NCBI GenBank assembly: GCA_005406025.1 | Contig: BGZK01000010.1 | Coordinates: 744,001-808,000 of the forward strand | Direction: 5' to 3' | DNA from: Eumeta japonica | Taxonomy: Eukaryota > Arthropoda > Insecta > Lepidoptera > Psychidae | DNA length: 64,000 nt | Part shown: in pieces, positions 49,080 through 59,710 of the stretch | Layout: every line of letters starts with the position of its first letter | How positions within the stretch are numbered: position 1 is the first letter of the stretch | Translations under genes and position numbers: made by a program | The notes under the pieces: generated by a model | Seen by the model: only the letters and a program-made list of their open reading frames with translations | What the model was told of the DNA's origin: nothing | Databases searched by the model: none

Positions 49080-50149
49080 AAATTCATTCCAAGTTATTTC
49101 ACTGAGTTTGGAGGCTTATGGGAAACTGAGGTATAAAGTTTTAAATATCACAATAAACGTATTTTTGGAAACGTTAACCTTATATATACATCCGTTATCA
49201 CAGAAATTGAAGCCGTATTAAATTTATGACGTTTACTTTCCATGACTTCTGATATTTTGGCTTTGAATATTTATTAACACCTCATAGCTTTCTCATAGAA
49301 TATGGTATGACAAGTTACCCATAAACGGATTTCTGTAATAAATCCATTAAGAGATTGATATTTTGGTATATTTTGACTAAAAATAAACAAGGATTATGGA
49401 AAGTCTGTGGTCTGTCGAGTATCCAACTCAATTACAAAGTCAACATAAATAGCATCATTTTAGACCCAATTTAAATCAAGGTATCTTGTCATCGCACACA
49501 GTGATAACACTGCTCCTTTAACATGATCCATGGCAAGGATTGTAAATACAATCCCGATCCAGAAGGTAAAGTGAGCGTAATCGAAATGAAAATGCATAAT
49601 AACAAAACTGTTTTAGTTATCTCTTCATTAACATGATTGTTGAAAAAGACTTGGGCATATTTTACATTTCCACGATATGTGCTAGACCTAGCACATATTT
49701 GCCAATACACAAATTCCCTCTTTTGTAGCAATGCACTCTCTACAGACTTATGCCCATATCCAACACACACACACTTCCAAACACATACACGCACGTTTTT
49801 CCCTCCTATATCAGCAACAATATCTATTATTAAATCAACATAGTATACTTAACATTTAGAGTTAATCTTGATCTTTGCAATAAATTCGATGTTTTAAATA
49901 GCTGTAATGCCCGTGAAGAAAACATGAGGATCACCTGCTACAGGGTTTTACTTTGTGAGACTCGTCGACCTATTGTAAGTGATTGTGACCAATTTTTGAA
50001 TAAACCAATTTGCAGTGGTATATCGTCTATAGTATCACCGTTGAGTTGACTTTCATGCATCAATTCTAATTCGTTGATGAAACCTTCACTTTATAAAAAA
50101 CTAACGTGGAGTTAGCGCAATTAGAAATTCTTGAGTTTGACGGTAATAT
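49080..50149. other. No recognised gene
   Basis: AT-rich non-coding sequence; a short CA-rich patch lies near 49760-49790. Nothing else identified. Confidence 0.4.
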
Positions 50150-50770
50150 TCGCCAATAGTCAGTGTTTAAAAACATTTTTATGCGCCTGTGGACAACACG
50201 GACTAGCCTACCACAAGTAGACTTCAGCAAACCACAATACCTGAAGCCAGCGCTTGTAGCTTAAATTATTGGAAATATATAAATATAAAGAAAATCACTT
50301 GGTTGGTGATTAAAGGGATAAATACCTTAATCTATTAGAAACCCTTAACGGGAGGTACGATAGCAGAAATAAAGTTGTGGACTTTCACTAAAAAATCTAT
50401 AACTAAGTACAATATAATTGAGAAACATAATTTCAAAAGTACCTTACAGCAATGTTTAGATTCTTTCAGGCTACAGATTGTCTAGACATACCTGTAGAAA
50501 GTTGGGAGATATTTCTTTTTTTGATTCAACAAAATATTTATCTAACTCTGGGCAGCATGAAGAAAAAACCGTAAAGGAATTTATTTCGTAACGCTTAAAG
50601 AATTACTTGAATTTCACAATAAACGAAATTCGAGTACCAGGTAATAAAGGTAGGCCGTTTTCCAAAACTTCCCATATTAGCACTGATGACCCAAATTGTG
50701 CCGTGTGTTCCAACGACCACGCTTTACGCAAATGTCAGTTACATTACCTGAATCTATTTTGATGAGCTTC
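50150..50770 (+). pseudogene. BEL/Pao gag fragment with zinc finger
   Basis: Broken plus-strand frames resemble the gag-like N-terminal part of BEL/Pao polyproteins: LLETLNGRYDSRNKV (about 50330-50375), ATDCLDIPVESWEIFLFLIQ (about 50470-50530), then CAVCSNDHALRKC (about 50697-50737), a C-x2-C-x4-H-x4-C finger. Stops are frequent. It may belong to the same kind of element as the relics at 0-0.5 kb or 27-30 kb. Confidence 0.5.
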
Positions 50771-52350
50771 AGTGAGTTTATATGGAATTTCTACCAAAAA
50801 ATATATTCAAGATAAGAAAAATTTTGAATTACAGTTCTGATTTAGTTACCTTCCTAAATTAAAAACAATGCGTAAATAAATGCAACATAATAAAATTGAA
50901 ATTGAAATTTAGTAACTGTAAAGATGAGATTTTTCTAATCCCTCTCAAGTCTTGGCATTTGGGCAAAGTTACTGATATTTATCAATCGAACAGATAAATT
51001 AGCTATGTAAGTCGTATTTCAAACTTCCAAAAGTGAACTCACAAAATCCATTCATTAATTAGTAATGAGTAACTAGTATTGCTATTTCAATACATAATAC
51101 ACTTGTGTAAATTAAAATTGTCCGTTAATTCTCACTATATTATGCTCATTGTAATACTACTTGCAACTAATATTATTATGTTTATGTACTAAATGTATTA
51201 TATTAATATATTATCATTATACTATATTCAAGACTCGATATGCAGTTTGTAGGCAAATGAAGAACGACCGGATAAATACTTAAAACTGCTTAAGTATTTG
51301 ATGTAATGATGGAAATTGTTTTAGCACTACAGAGGCCGGCAGTATTCCATTTACTCCAATTTCAGTCTCCCTCCCGTGTTACTTCACCCTTCCTCTGTAT
51401 CTAGATCTCGCTTTCCCTCTTTCTCGACCTCCCACTGCACATCTCGTCTTTCCTCCTCTTTCGCCTCTCACTCTCCCCTTCACCGCTCCATCTAAATCAG
51501 TATCCCTTTCCTTGTCTTTTCTTCTTTACAAAGCAAAGTTAACAAACAAATACTTAATTATTCTTTACTATGTAGCTTATATAGAAGATTATATAATGTA
51601 TAATCTTTACAGTTTTTGAGTGCGAAACATGTATGTACTATATAGTTGTACAGAAGTAGTATAGGACGATACATATTTACTTGTTGTATGAATGAAAGAA
51701 AAAAACATCCAAACAATAGCCGATTTTAATAGATTTAACATATTTTAATTTTATATTGAAAACATTCAATTGTACCATTTAATGAAAGCAATATGTCTAT
51801 ATAAATCTAAATATATTCTCTTAATTAATGAAAAATATTCTAAGATATAGAAATTAGCCAGACTACACAAACACATTGAACTACAAATTAAATGACTTGC
51901 TATAAATATAAGTATATTAAAAATGATAATAGTAAATGTCAGTGTCTTATACAGAATAGTCTTTCTTCGTATTACTCTTCTACTAATCATTTTACAATTT
52001 TGTTGATGATTTTTATATTTTTCAACAGACACGCCTTTTTACTGATATAAATAGTAGCATATGCGTAGCCTACGCCACTTTCTCGTTCTTGGTGAATATA
52101 ACAATGCAAAACCTCACATTAATCGATTGCTGCAATGTTTCGTAAAAGTAAAATGGAGCAAAACACTCATTTATTTTTAGAGTACGCTGGATATGAGACC
52201 GGCGTAGAGGTGAATTATAATTAGTCTTATGACGTAAGTAGAAGTTCAATTTAAAATATAAATGAAGAAAAATATATTTTTTAAACTAAATTCTATTACT
52301 TGTTACTAAACCTTGTTTATTTCTCTTGTCGTCAAAATGTACAAGAGTGT
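50771..52350. other. No gene; polypyrimidine tract at 51360-51530
   Basis: AT-rich sequence with one strongly C/T-biased stretch of about 170 bases (51360-51530). The minus-strand ORF at 51766-52032 is hydrophobic but has no gustatory receptor motif or splice sites that would support it. Confidence 0.4.
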
Positions 52351-52352
52351 TT

Positions 52353-52360
52353 GTGTGAGC

Positions 52361-52399
<39 letters not shown>

Positions 52400-52406
52400 T
52401 ACGTGC
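52353..52406. repeat. (TGCG)n microsatellite
   Basis: About eleven units of TGCG with one TACG variant, flanked by TG-rich ends. Confidence 0.95.
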
Positions 52407-52429
52407 GTGTGTTTGTGAATCTAAATTGA

Positions 52430-52660
52430 ACAAATCGAAATTGCGAGATCAAAATCCAATAACGCGTTCGATAGATATCTTTGGTTAAAAATAAAAAAAA
52501 AATTGCTTTGTATTTAAATCAATCTAAATGTTTGATCTTGATGATCTGAAATCGTACTGAATTTCCATTTTTGAGCTCGGAGAGTTTCAAAAAACACAAA
52601 AATCTATCTTTTGAACTCAAACTCAATAATTTATTGGTAATTGTATTTTGAATATTTAGA
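52430..52660. repeat. Dispersed repeat, copy 2 (matches 11996-12215)
   Basis: Same block order and orientation as the first copy (CGATAGATATC, TTTAAATCAATC, TGAGCTCG, CTCAAACT). It starts directly after the TGCG microsatellite. Confidence 0.55.
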
Positions 52661-53092
52661 GGTGGAAAATATCGAAGAGTTTCAGGTGTGGCATGTAAGG
52701 TTGTTAGGTATGAAAACTACGTGTCTGCGTCATTACGGAGTTTGTTGCAAACTGACTTAACCTACCCACAAGCTGCCTACATTATATGCAAAACACATAT
52801 ACTACAAAGGTCAACCCTTTTTCAAATTTTCAAGCTCAAAACTTAAAGATATTTTTTTGAGTTTGGAGACAACTATATTTTGAACTCGGGAAGCTAAAAA
52901 CTTCGATAAATATCATTGCGGGAATCTTTAGGGATGGCTTGCAGGGCCACTCGTATCGCAGATTTCTTTTTTGCTTTCTGTGCTTAATATGGCAGTCAAC
53001 AATTACAAAAGTGAGTACCCGTTTAATAATTTGTGTTACAGTAATATTAATCTTTCTTGTCCATATGTATTATTAAAAGAATTAAATTAAAT

Positions 53093-55138
53093 TCACAGCA
53101 AATGCGTGAACTGTATGACCACTATCAAATAGGTGATGCACAAGCTGACGAAGCCCAGCAGCAGACCGGTGTCTACGTTGAACAGGCGGCACACGCAGTA
53201 CTGGTACGGGCGGGCTTCCACATACTCCAGGAACCGTTCAATATCTCGACGCTCTAAATCTTCGGAATCTAGAATTTATATTAAATAATAAAAAGTTTTT
53301 AAAAAACAAAATTCAAAACTGTGTGATTGGTTTGACAGTGTTATAGTGTTACTGCATCCTTCCGCGATCCAATACTGTGTAACTGTGTGATTTCAAAAAT
53401 ATAAAATAACATTTCACCACACATTCACATTTTACTATTTATGATGTAATGAAATATTTAAAACATGTCTCATATTCAAGGAGTTACTGAAATCTGATAA
53501 GACTCTTACCAAAAGTGTCAATAATTTGGTGCAAAAGTGTCAGCTTGATTTTATCAACCTCTGAGCTTATGCGCTCCGTAGCGAGTATCGGCAGGGCACG
53601 GGAGCACGACGATTTGTAAGCAATCGAAGAACTCCAAGAGTAGATAAACGCTTAGAGCCTTAAACGAAGAATAGAAAGTTCGTAAAATTGTCAAAGTAAA
53701 ACGAAGTGCCTCGCCCACAAAAGTCTAAGTTAATTCTCGCTGTTAAAGCACGTGATCCTCCTCTGACATCATACTCGTTACCACACATCTATCTATCTAC
53801 TACAAAATAGCGATCTCTTTCTCTATTAACCATATACCAGTGGTGAAACAAATATATAAAACAATCGCGTCATGACCAAAAGCAATATTCGACTAAAGCT
53901 CAGTGCCGACTAGTGTTCCAAGAACTTCACCAGATTTTAGTGAATACCTTTTTCAGTTTCTAGTTTCAAACGGAGGGATCTTCGTACTGTCACAGGATCA
54001 TAAACTATTCTCGAATCAATATTCAATTCTTTGAATAGAGATATGTAGTGCAGAGGCAGATTCGAGGGTCAGCGATGGGTTGCATGTTGCATATTAATGC
54101 CTGTTGCAAGCGTCTATTATGGATTTCCTCGAATTAACACCTCACACAATATAATAATATTCTACACAGCTACTTGTTTTTCTATTTATTAGCGACAAAA
54201 GTGCTTATAACTATTCTGTGTAGGAAACAAGTGTAACAACAAATCATACTTTTGATTGATCGGATTCGATGTGATATCCTAGATCGATCAATCATGACGG
54301 ATCTACATTCGATGTGTAATAACGAATCAAAATTGAGGGAAACCACAGGCGACGCCTAAGCATATCTGAAAAATAACATTTTGTTATTCATGATCAACAA
54401 GGGCTACTTTGAAACTTTTAGCTCAAATCTTACCGGAAAACTCATCGTGGACTCGATAAAGGCCGACATGTCCAGGATAGCCGTGTACACCTTAAAGTAC
54501 GTGAGAGCCGACGCACACCTCGCGTCTCTGTTTTGTTCACTCAGAGTTAAGGCATTATTTGTACGTATTTTTTTTTCTAGAGCCTGTCGGAGTACTTTCA
54601 TTCTGGTCCACACGAGGCCAAAGCAAATGTAACGCTCCGTATGTAGTAAGTCAATCACCAAATACATTACTATCATAGGGAACAACGATATCAAAACTTT
54701 AGAATTTTTTATATAGTTCATAAAAACTGAAATATATGTCATAATTTTTAACGCAATAATCATTACTGGTACAACGGAAAGTTTAATCAGAAAAGCACGA
54801 CTGCCTTTTTTAGAAATGGCCAATTTCTCGTCAACATGGTCTAAAAGATTGTAGATCGGTCTTATTTGATCATTTCGTATAAAAAGATTCACTGCTCCCA
54901 CAGCAAAATATTCACAGATTTTGAAACAATTGAAAAGTAAATAATTGAAATCCGGTGCAAGGAATACATACAATAGAATTAAAACCACATTAACTAATAA
55001 GCAATATACTTTTATAGCTATTTCGCGACGTGTTAGGGAATAACGATTATCTACACCCGTTAATATTTGAAAGAAACATGAAAGTTTAAAATATTTGAAT
55101 ATTACATTATCGCTCCGAGGCTCAGGACCGATGGCCAT
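53093..55138 (-). pseudogene. Gustatory receptor paralogue (GrB), exon structure kept but broken
   Basis: Close paralogue of the intact gene at 39781, in opposite orientation. Exon 1 (54434-55138, 705 nt, MAIGPEPRSDN start) and exon 4 (53093-53268, 176 nt) have exactly the same lengths and phases as in the intact copy and are open; exon 4 ends in TYLIVVIQF. Exon 2 (ends at 54366, ATATGCTTAGGCGTC) has lost one base, giving an in-frame TGA, is shortened further and lacks a matching donor site. Exon 3 (53510-53658) is 149 rather than 148 nt because of an extra C (CCGTGCCCTGCCG versus CCGTGCCTGCCG). The upstream block is also duplicated. Sequencing error is the only alternative to decay. Confidence 0.85.
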
Positions 55139-55295
55139 TCTTTTCACAGACAATCTATGAAATTATTCCTGTGAAAGAAACAGAACTATTTCTTATGAAT
55201 AACTTCGTAACAATGCCTAAATCGATGCTGTTCATAGTTGATGTTTCCAATTCATTCTTATGATTAATGGAAATCCACTCGTCAATAGTTTGTAA
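55139..55295 (-). promoter_or_regulatory. Upstream block of GrB, matching that of GrA
   Basis: Reverse complement aligns with 39625-39780 in several blocks, showing that the duplication included the 5' flank and not only coding exons. Confidence 0.55.
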
Positions 55296-55804
55296 TCGCA
55301 TATAACTCATTGATGTTATAATAGCATAATCTAGCTACACTTATATTGAACACCAATGTATAAAAATCGTTGGTCACATGAGTATAATAGATGCCCTTAC
55401 TACATTACTATGCAAAGTTGTGACTTGTTAGCTGGTACCATTGCAAAGTTTGGGTAGCTTTAATAATTTTTTTTCTTTTAAATAATTGTAGAAACAGATC
55501 ATTGATAAACGCTGTTTGCATTTTTTTTGAAATTAATATTGCTCTATCACGTAACCGTTCCAAAGATTAATAGTTAATATTAGCTAAGCCTTGACATTTT
55601 TTCTCTAACAGCCCTTGAGCTGCAATTACCATAGTGCTTAATACGTGCAGGATAGACATCATGCCACATTTTTTTTTGGATAAATACCGTTTAAGTATAA
55701 GATCTGAAAATTTGCTAATGGAAATTTTTTCTCTCAGGTGTACGCTCTTAGTTTTGATTTATTTTAATATCTTGATAGATGGCCACAAAAACACTTTCTT
55801 AAGA

Positions 55805-55848
55805 CACGCGTTAACTTTATGAGCACGTGTTCATAAAGTTAACGCGTG
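55805..55848. repeat. Hairpin, 18-bp perfect arms around a CACGTG-type core
   Basis: CACGCGTTAACTTTATGA and its complement, separated by GCACGTGT. It lies just upstream of the non-LTR tail at 55890. Confidence 0.88.
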
Positions 55849-55889
55849 CATGCAGTGTAAAGTGTAACGTGTAAAGTGTAAATTCGCAA

Positions 55890-55965
55890 AAAATTATGAC
55901 GTATTTCAAGTGTTATTTTGTAACGTATGAAATAAAGATATTTTGAATTTTGAATTTTGTAAGTT
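55890..55965 (+). repeat. Non-LTR 3' tail, copy 2
   Basis: ATGACGTATTTCAAGTGTTA, then GAAATAAAGATATTTTGAAT and a TTTTGAA-repeat tail. No coding sequence of the element is readable upstream. Confidence 0.75.
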
Positions 55966-55969
55966 TAGT

Positions 55970-56796
55970 ACTACGTGTAGGATTTGACAAAAATGTCCTT
56001 CAAGAAATACTATCAAGTTATTATTACCATTAAGTTGGTATCACCCCTTATGACTTGTAGAGTCCTATTAAGCGCTACGATGGCTTCCTTTTGTGTCATT
56101 GTATTTCATTCCAGACAATAATTTTGCACTTTTATAATACTTAAGCTAGAACACTTTGTTTTGTTATGTTGCAAATTGTAGCTTTGGCATTTGTCATGTT
56201 TAGAGGCAATTTTAAGACCGAATTTGCAGTGCATTCTTACAATAATTTAGGGGTAGTTCTTGAAGATACTAAAGCTAACGCAATTAGAGTACTTTCAGTT
56301 AATGTTAAACACGCCTCTTTTATTTCAATTAACATATATTTAGTATTTCATCTACCGAATGATCATCATTGCTATCTCCCGTACCTGTATTTGCTGTTTA
56401 AAATTTTAAAGAATTCTTCTTTAAGTGTGTTCCATAGATTTTACGAATTTTCACAACTACCATTTGTGATACGAAAACTTTTCGCAATGATTACATACAC
56501 ATATATGACATAAGAAATTGTTACAATGCGGTGATCCCTTTTTGATATATACACATACATACTTAATTGAACTCATTCAATGATAGTATTCTATATGAAT
56601 GTGAATATTTAATGTGCTTAAAAAGATAGGATTGTAGGGAACTATTCAGCGGTTATCAATATTTATTTCGTTTAAATTATAAGTCAAGCTGTTCTTGTTT
56701 AGGGAACGGCTTCTGTACCGAGTATAGCCATTGTAACTAGTTTATATTTTGTTAAGTAGTAGCTGGGATACCGTTTATTACAAGTGTTACCTTTAA
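55970..56796. other. No recognised gene
   Basis: Contains a 115-codon open frame (56166-56513) without a recognisable domain; no splice or family evidence supports it. Confidence 0.35.
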
Positions 56797-56910
56797 TCAA
56801 TCAATCAATTGAAAATATCTTTATGTCGTAGGTAATGGAATTACACCTAAAATATGGCATTAACGAATTCTTTTCGACATTCAAATTCCAACCATTTCTC
56901 ATGAGGATTA
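56797..56910 (-). repeat. Non-LTR 3' tail, copy 3 (reverse orientation)
   Basis: The reverse complement of the tail family: an AATCAATCAATC end, AAAATATCTTTAT, GTCGTAGGTAATGGAATTA, then a TTTTCGACATTC block matching the reverse of 59600-59650. Confidence 0.7.
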
Positions 56911-57484
56911 ATACAAGATCTATGTATCATGGTAAATATTAGTATTTGGAAGAGCTTGAACGCGAAATCAGGATTAGATAATTGTGCACGTATAAATATA
57001 CCAATTATATCAGAGGTAATGTTTTAATTACTAGGCAAGGATATGAAAATGAGAGAAACCACATTTTTGTCATTCCACAGAATACATATAGCATCGTACT
57101 TCCACAAATATTTTTCCTTTAGTCTATAAATATACTCTCTAATTTACATTTCTACAGAAAATTCTAGTTACAATATTGTGTACTTTTATTGTGATTTAGA
57201 GGAAGCAAAGTTTTCGTGAGTTTTTTCTACCGCGGGTTGCACGCAAAAGTAACAAAGAGGTCAGCGTGATCATACTAATGAACATAAACTATTGAATTGA
57301 AACAACTCTCGTGCAAGTTGTAGATACTTCCATAAACAAAGATAGCAGAAATATCATTTGATCTAACTATTAAACATCAGCATCTTGTCTTCCAACGACA
57401 ACTTTTAAGTGAATATAACAGTACAAAATTACAACAAAAAGCACACGATATTATTGCTAGGATTTTCTTTACCAGACACAGGGC

Positions 57485-57575
57485 TTCTGGCGATTCGAGA
57501 TGCAACAAAGTCGAGATGGCCGGGCATTATAGAGATAATATCTGGCCATCTCGACTTTATTGCTGTGTATCGCGT
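57485..57575. repeat. Foldback element with ~43-bp imperfect arms
   Basis: The core arms AAAGTCGAGATGGCC (57508-57522) and GGCCATCTCGACTTT (57544-57558) are exact complements. Pairing extends outward to GCGAT/ATCGC with mismatches and inward to ATTAT/ATAAT. Because of this symmetry, the region is open on both strands, which is not evidence for a gene. Confidence 0.8.
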
Positions 57576-57959
57576 CTCTTGGCATGTTTTATCGTATATT
57601 ATATGGAGAGTAGTCTGGAGAACCTTCATCTTATTCCCGCTGCTGAATTACATCGTCGTTACATTCGCTAAAACATCATAGACGCCATCTTGATGGATGG
57701 CAATCTACCACCGTAAATTTCATGCTCAATTTCTGTCCGCTTACGGCGCAACTTTAGAATGATCTACCATCAGCGATACTCTTTATTAATTACAACAAAT
57801 ACTAATAGGATCGGCAATGTAGCCTAGTGATCTGGGGTTGCACCTGCCATGGGTGGTGGTAGGTAATAAGTTTCTGGTGACTCACATTCTCGTCTGTCTT
57901 CTAAAAATGCTATAGAAAAGAAATCAATTGTTGCTAGGAATCTCGAGTTAATGTATTAC

Positions 57960-58440
57960 GTCCATATTTAACACAACGCAATTACAGTAGGTGATTATTC
58001 TAATCATATATTTATTAGCAACAGTCGTGAAAATCAGCTTTATTCAGTCCGGTCGGCTAACAGCTACTGGCTCAGCCTTGATGGAGAAAGACAGACGCGG
58101 TCACTGGACGGCGTCTGCAGACAGTGGGTTCCATGCTACCTGTTACCTTAGCGGCGTAGCGCTAATAAAGTCAATTATAAGTTATTTATGCTTGCCTCAT
58201 AACTGCATTTTATTTCTAATCAATTTCGTAAATGTGATAAAATTTGGTACTTGGAATCGATATATTCAAATAACGAGGTCGTTTCATCAAGTAAAAACAA
58301 AGGTATTTGTAACTAATGTATTTGTTGAGTAGACACAATTTTAGTTACGACTTACGTTGTGATGTTTATCTAATTTTTTGACAAGACACTAGTTACTTCA
58401 AGCACATTTATCATAAGTTCATTAAAGCTATTTTTGTACC
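57960..58440 (-). repeat. 1-kb dispersed repeat, partial inverted copy
   Basis: 57960-58180 matches the reverse complement of the tail of the 63-kb copy (for example GGTCACTGGACGGCGTCTGC). 58290-58440 matches the internal block (AAGTAAAAACAAAGG ... ATCATAAGTTC). Relative to the rest of this copy, the block has the 63-kb arrangement, not the 38-kb one. Confidence 0.65.
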
Positions 58441-58894
58441 AGAGTGACTGTTTGCGTTTTGTGCATTTAAAATTTCACCAAGGCATTAAGTGGAAAGTTT
58501 CACGTATTAAGTACAGGTGCACCTATACGTGTATGGGTGTTTCACAATTAAATGAATGTTCTGAACGAATATCTGTACAAAAATTTGCATTATTGAAATA
58601 TTAACAAACTTAGCCAATAAATAATACTGAGCTAAATGTTATCTCATGTACCGGCGTAGTAATTAATAATTGAAGGGGCTGTAATTGGTTTGGATATACG
58701 GTATAGGAGAATTTGTGTCAGTCGACATTACAGCTCTGTTGTTAATTTTAAGTTGAAGACTTAGATTGTGATTGATTGTCTAAAAGAATTATTACGCGTC
58801 GTAATAAAAGTATAGACAATGGTTTTTGAAGGTCAATTTTATTTTCATTTATAATTCACATTCCAGAATGACCATTTGTAATATTCAGTTAAAC

Positions 58895-59710
58895 AAGACG
58901 TAGGAAAGCATTTTGGTTCAAATGGCAAGTTTTCATTTTTACATAATTACAGCGATTACAAGAAATATTTTCACACCATCCATGAATTCTATGCTTGTTT
59001 GTGTCTCTGTGAGTTTTGATTACCTTATAATCTATGGAATTTTGTTATGGGGTCACGCAGCCGACATTAACACGGTTTTCATGCTGCACAAGTAAGCTAT
59101 CCGTGCTGTTTATGATTTGAGACCAATGACATCTCTCAGAGAAAAATTTAAGGAAATTAATATCCTAACTTTAGCATCACAATACATATACGAAAACCTG
59201 GTATATGTCAAGAGAAATATAGAATGGTTCCAAAAAAGGAGCGACATTCTTAACATTAACACTAGACATTAGAATGATCTTGCTGCTTATGAGATCCGTA
59301 TAAGTAAAGTTAATAAACCATTTAAGGGGCTGTGTGTGCGCTTTTATAATAAGATCCAGCTGAAGTTTACAATTTGCCATTGCTGAGTTTAAACGTTTCG
59401 TTAAAAGAAAGTTATATGGCGAGGGCTATTATACCGTGTTGGAGTATCTTAATGGAAAAAGCCCCTGGGATTGAACTGCTCACCTATCAAGTAATTTCAT
59501 ATTATTTTTAAATGTAAACTAAATTATTAATTACTAAATCCTTTGCATTGATAAGTAAAAAGAGCAAGCCTTGAGTTTCTTGCCCATTCTTCTCTAGGTG
59601 AATCAGCATTTAGAATGGGTAGTAATGTCGAAAGTAATTTATTAATGACGTATTTCAAGTATAATTCAATTACCTACGAAATAAAGATATTTTTGATTTG
59701 ATTTGACTTG
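58895..59710 (+). pseudogene. Non-LTR ORF2 C-terminus with 3' tail (5'-truncated)
   Basis: Read across frames: FDYLIIYGILLWGHAADINTVF, then HK..AIRAVYDL.PMTSLREKFKEIN and ILTLASQYIYENLVYVKRN, then SDIL..NTRH and NKPFKGLCVRFYNK. This is the post-RT C-terminal region typical of Jockey/CR1-like elements (LWGNS...LQKRAIR...R..F...ILTL..LY). The tail at 59640-59710 (TGACGTATTTCAAGT, GAAATAAAGATATTTTTGAT) ends in TTTGATT repeats. Stops and frameshifts are present; the rest of ORF2 is missing. It is the only member of the tail family here with readable coding sequence. Confidence 0.75.

Noticed and set aside
51766..52032. Hydrophobic minus-strand ORF as another receptor exon
   Set aside because: No conserved residues or phase-compatible splice sites; AT-rich sequence often gives hydrophobic frames.
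56166..56513. 115-codon open frame
   Set aside because: No known domain, and it lies between transposon tails.
57409..57681. Overlapping open frames on both strands
   Set aside because: Caused by the symmetry of the foldback element.
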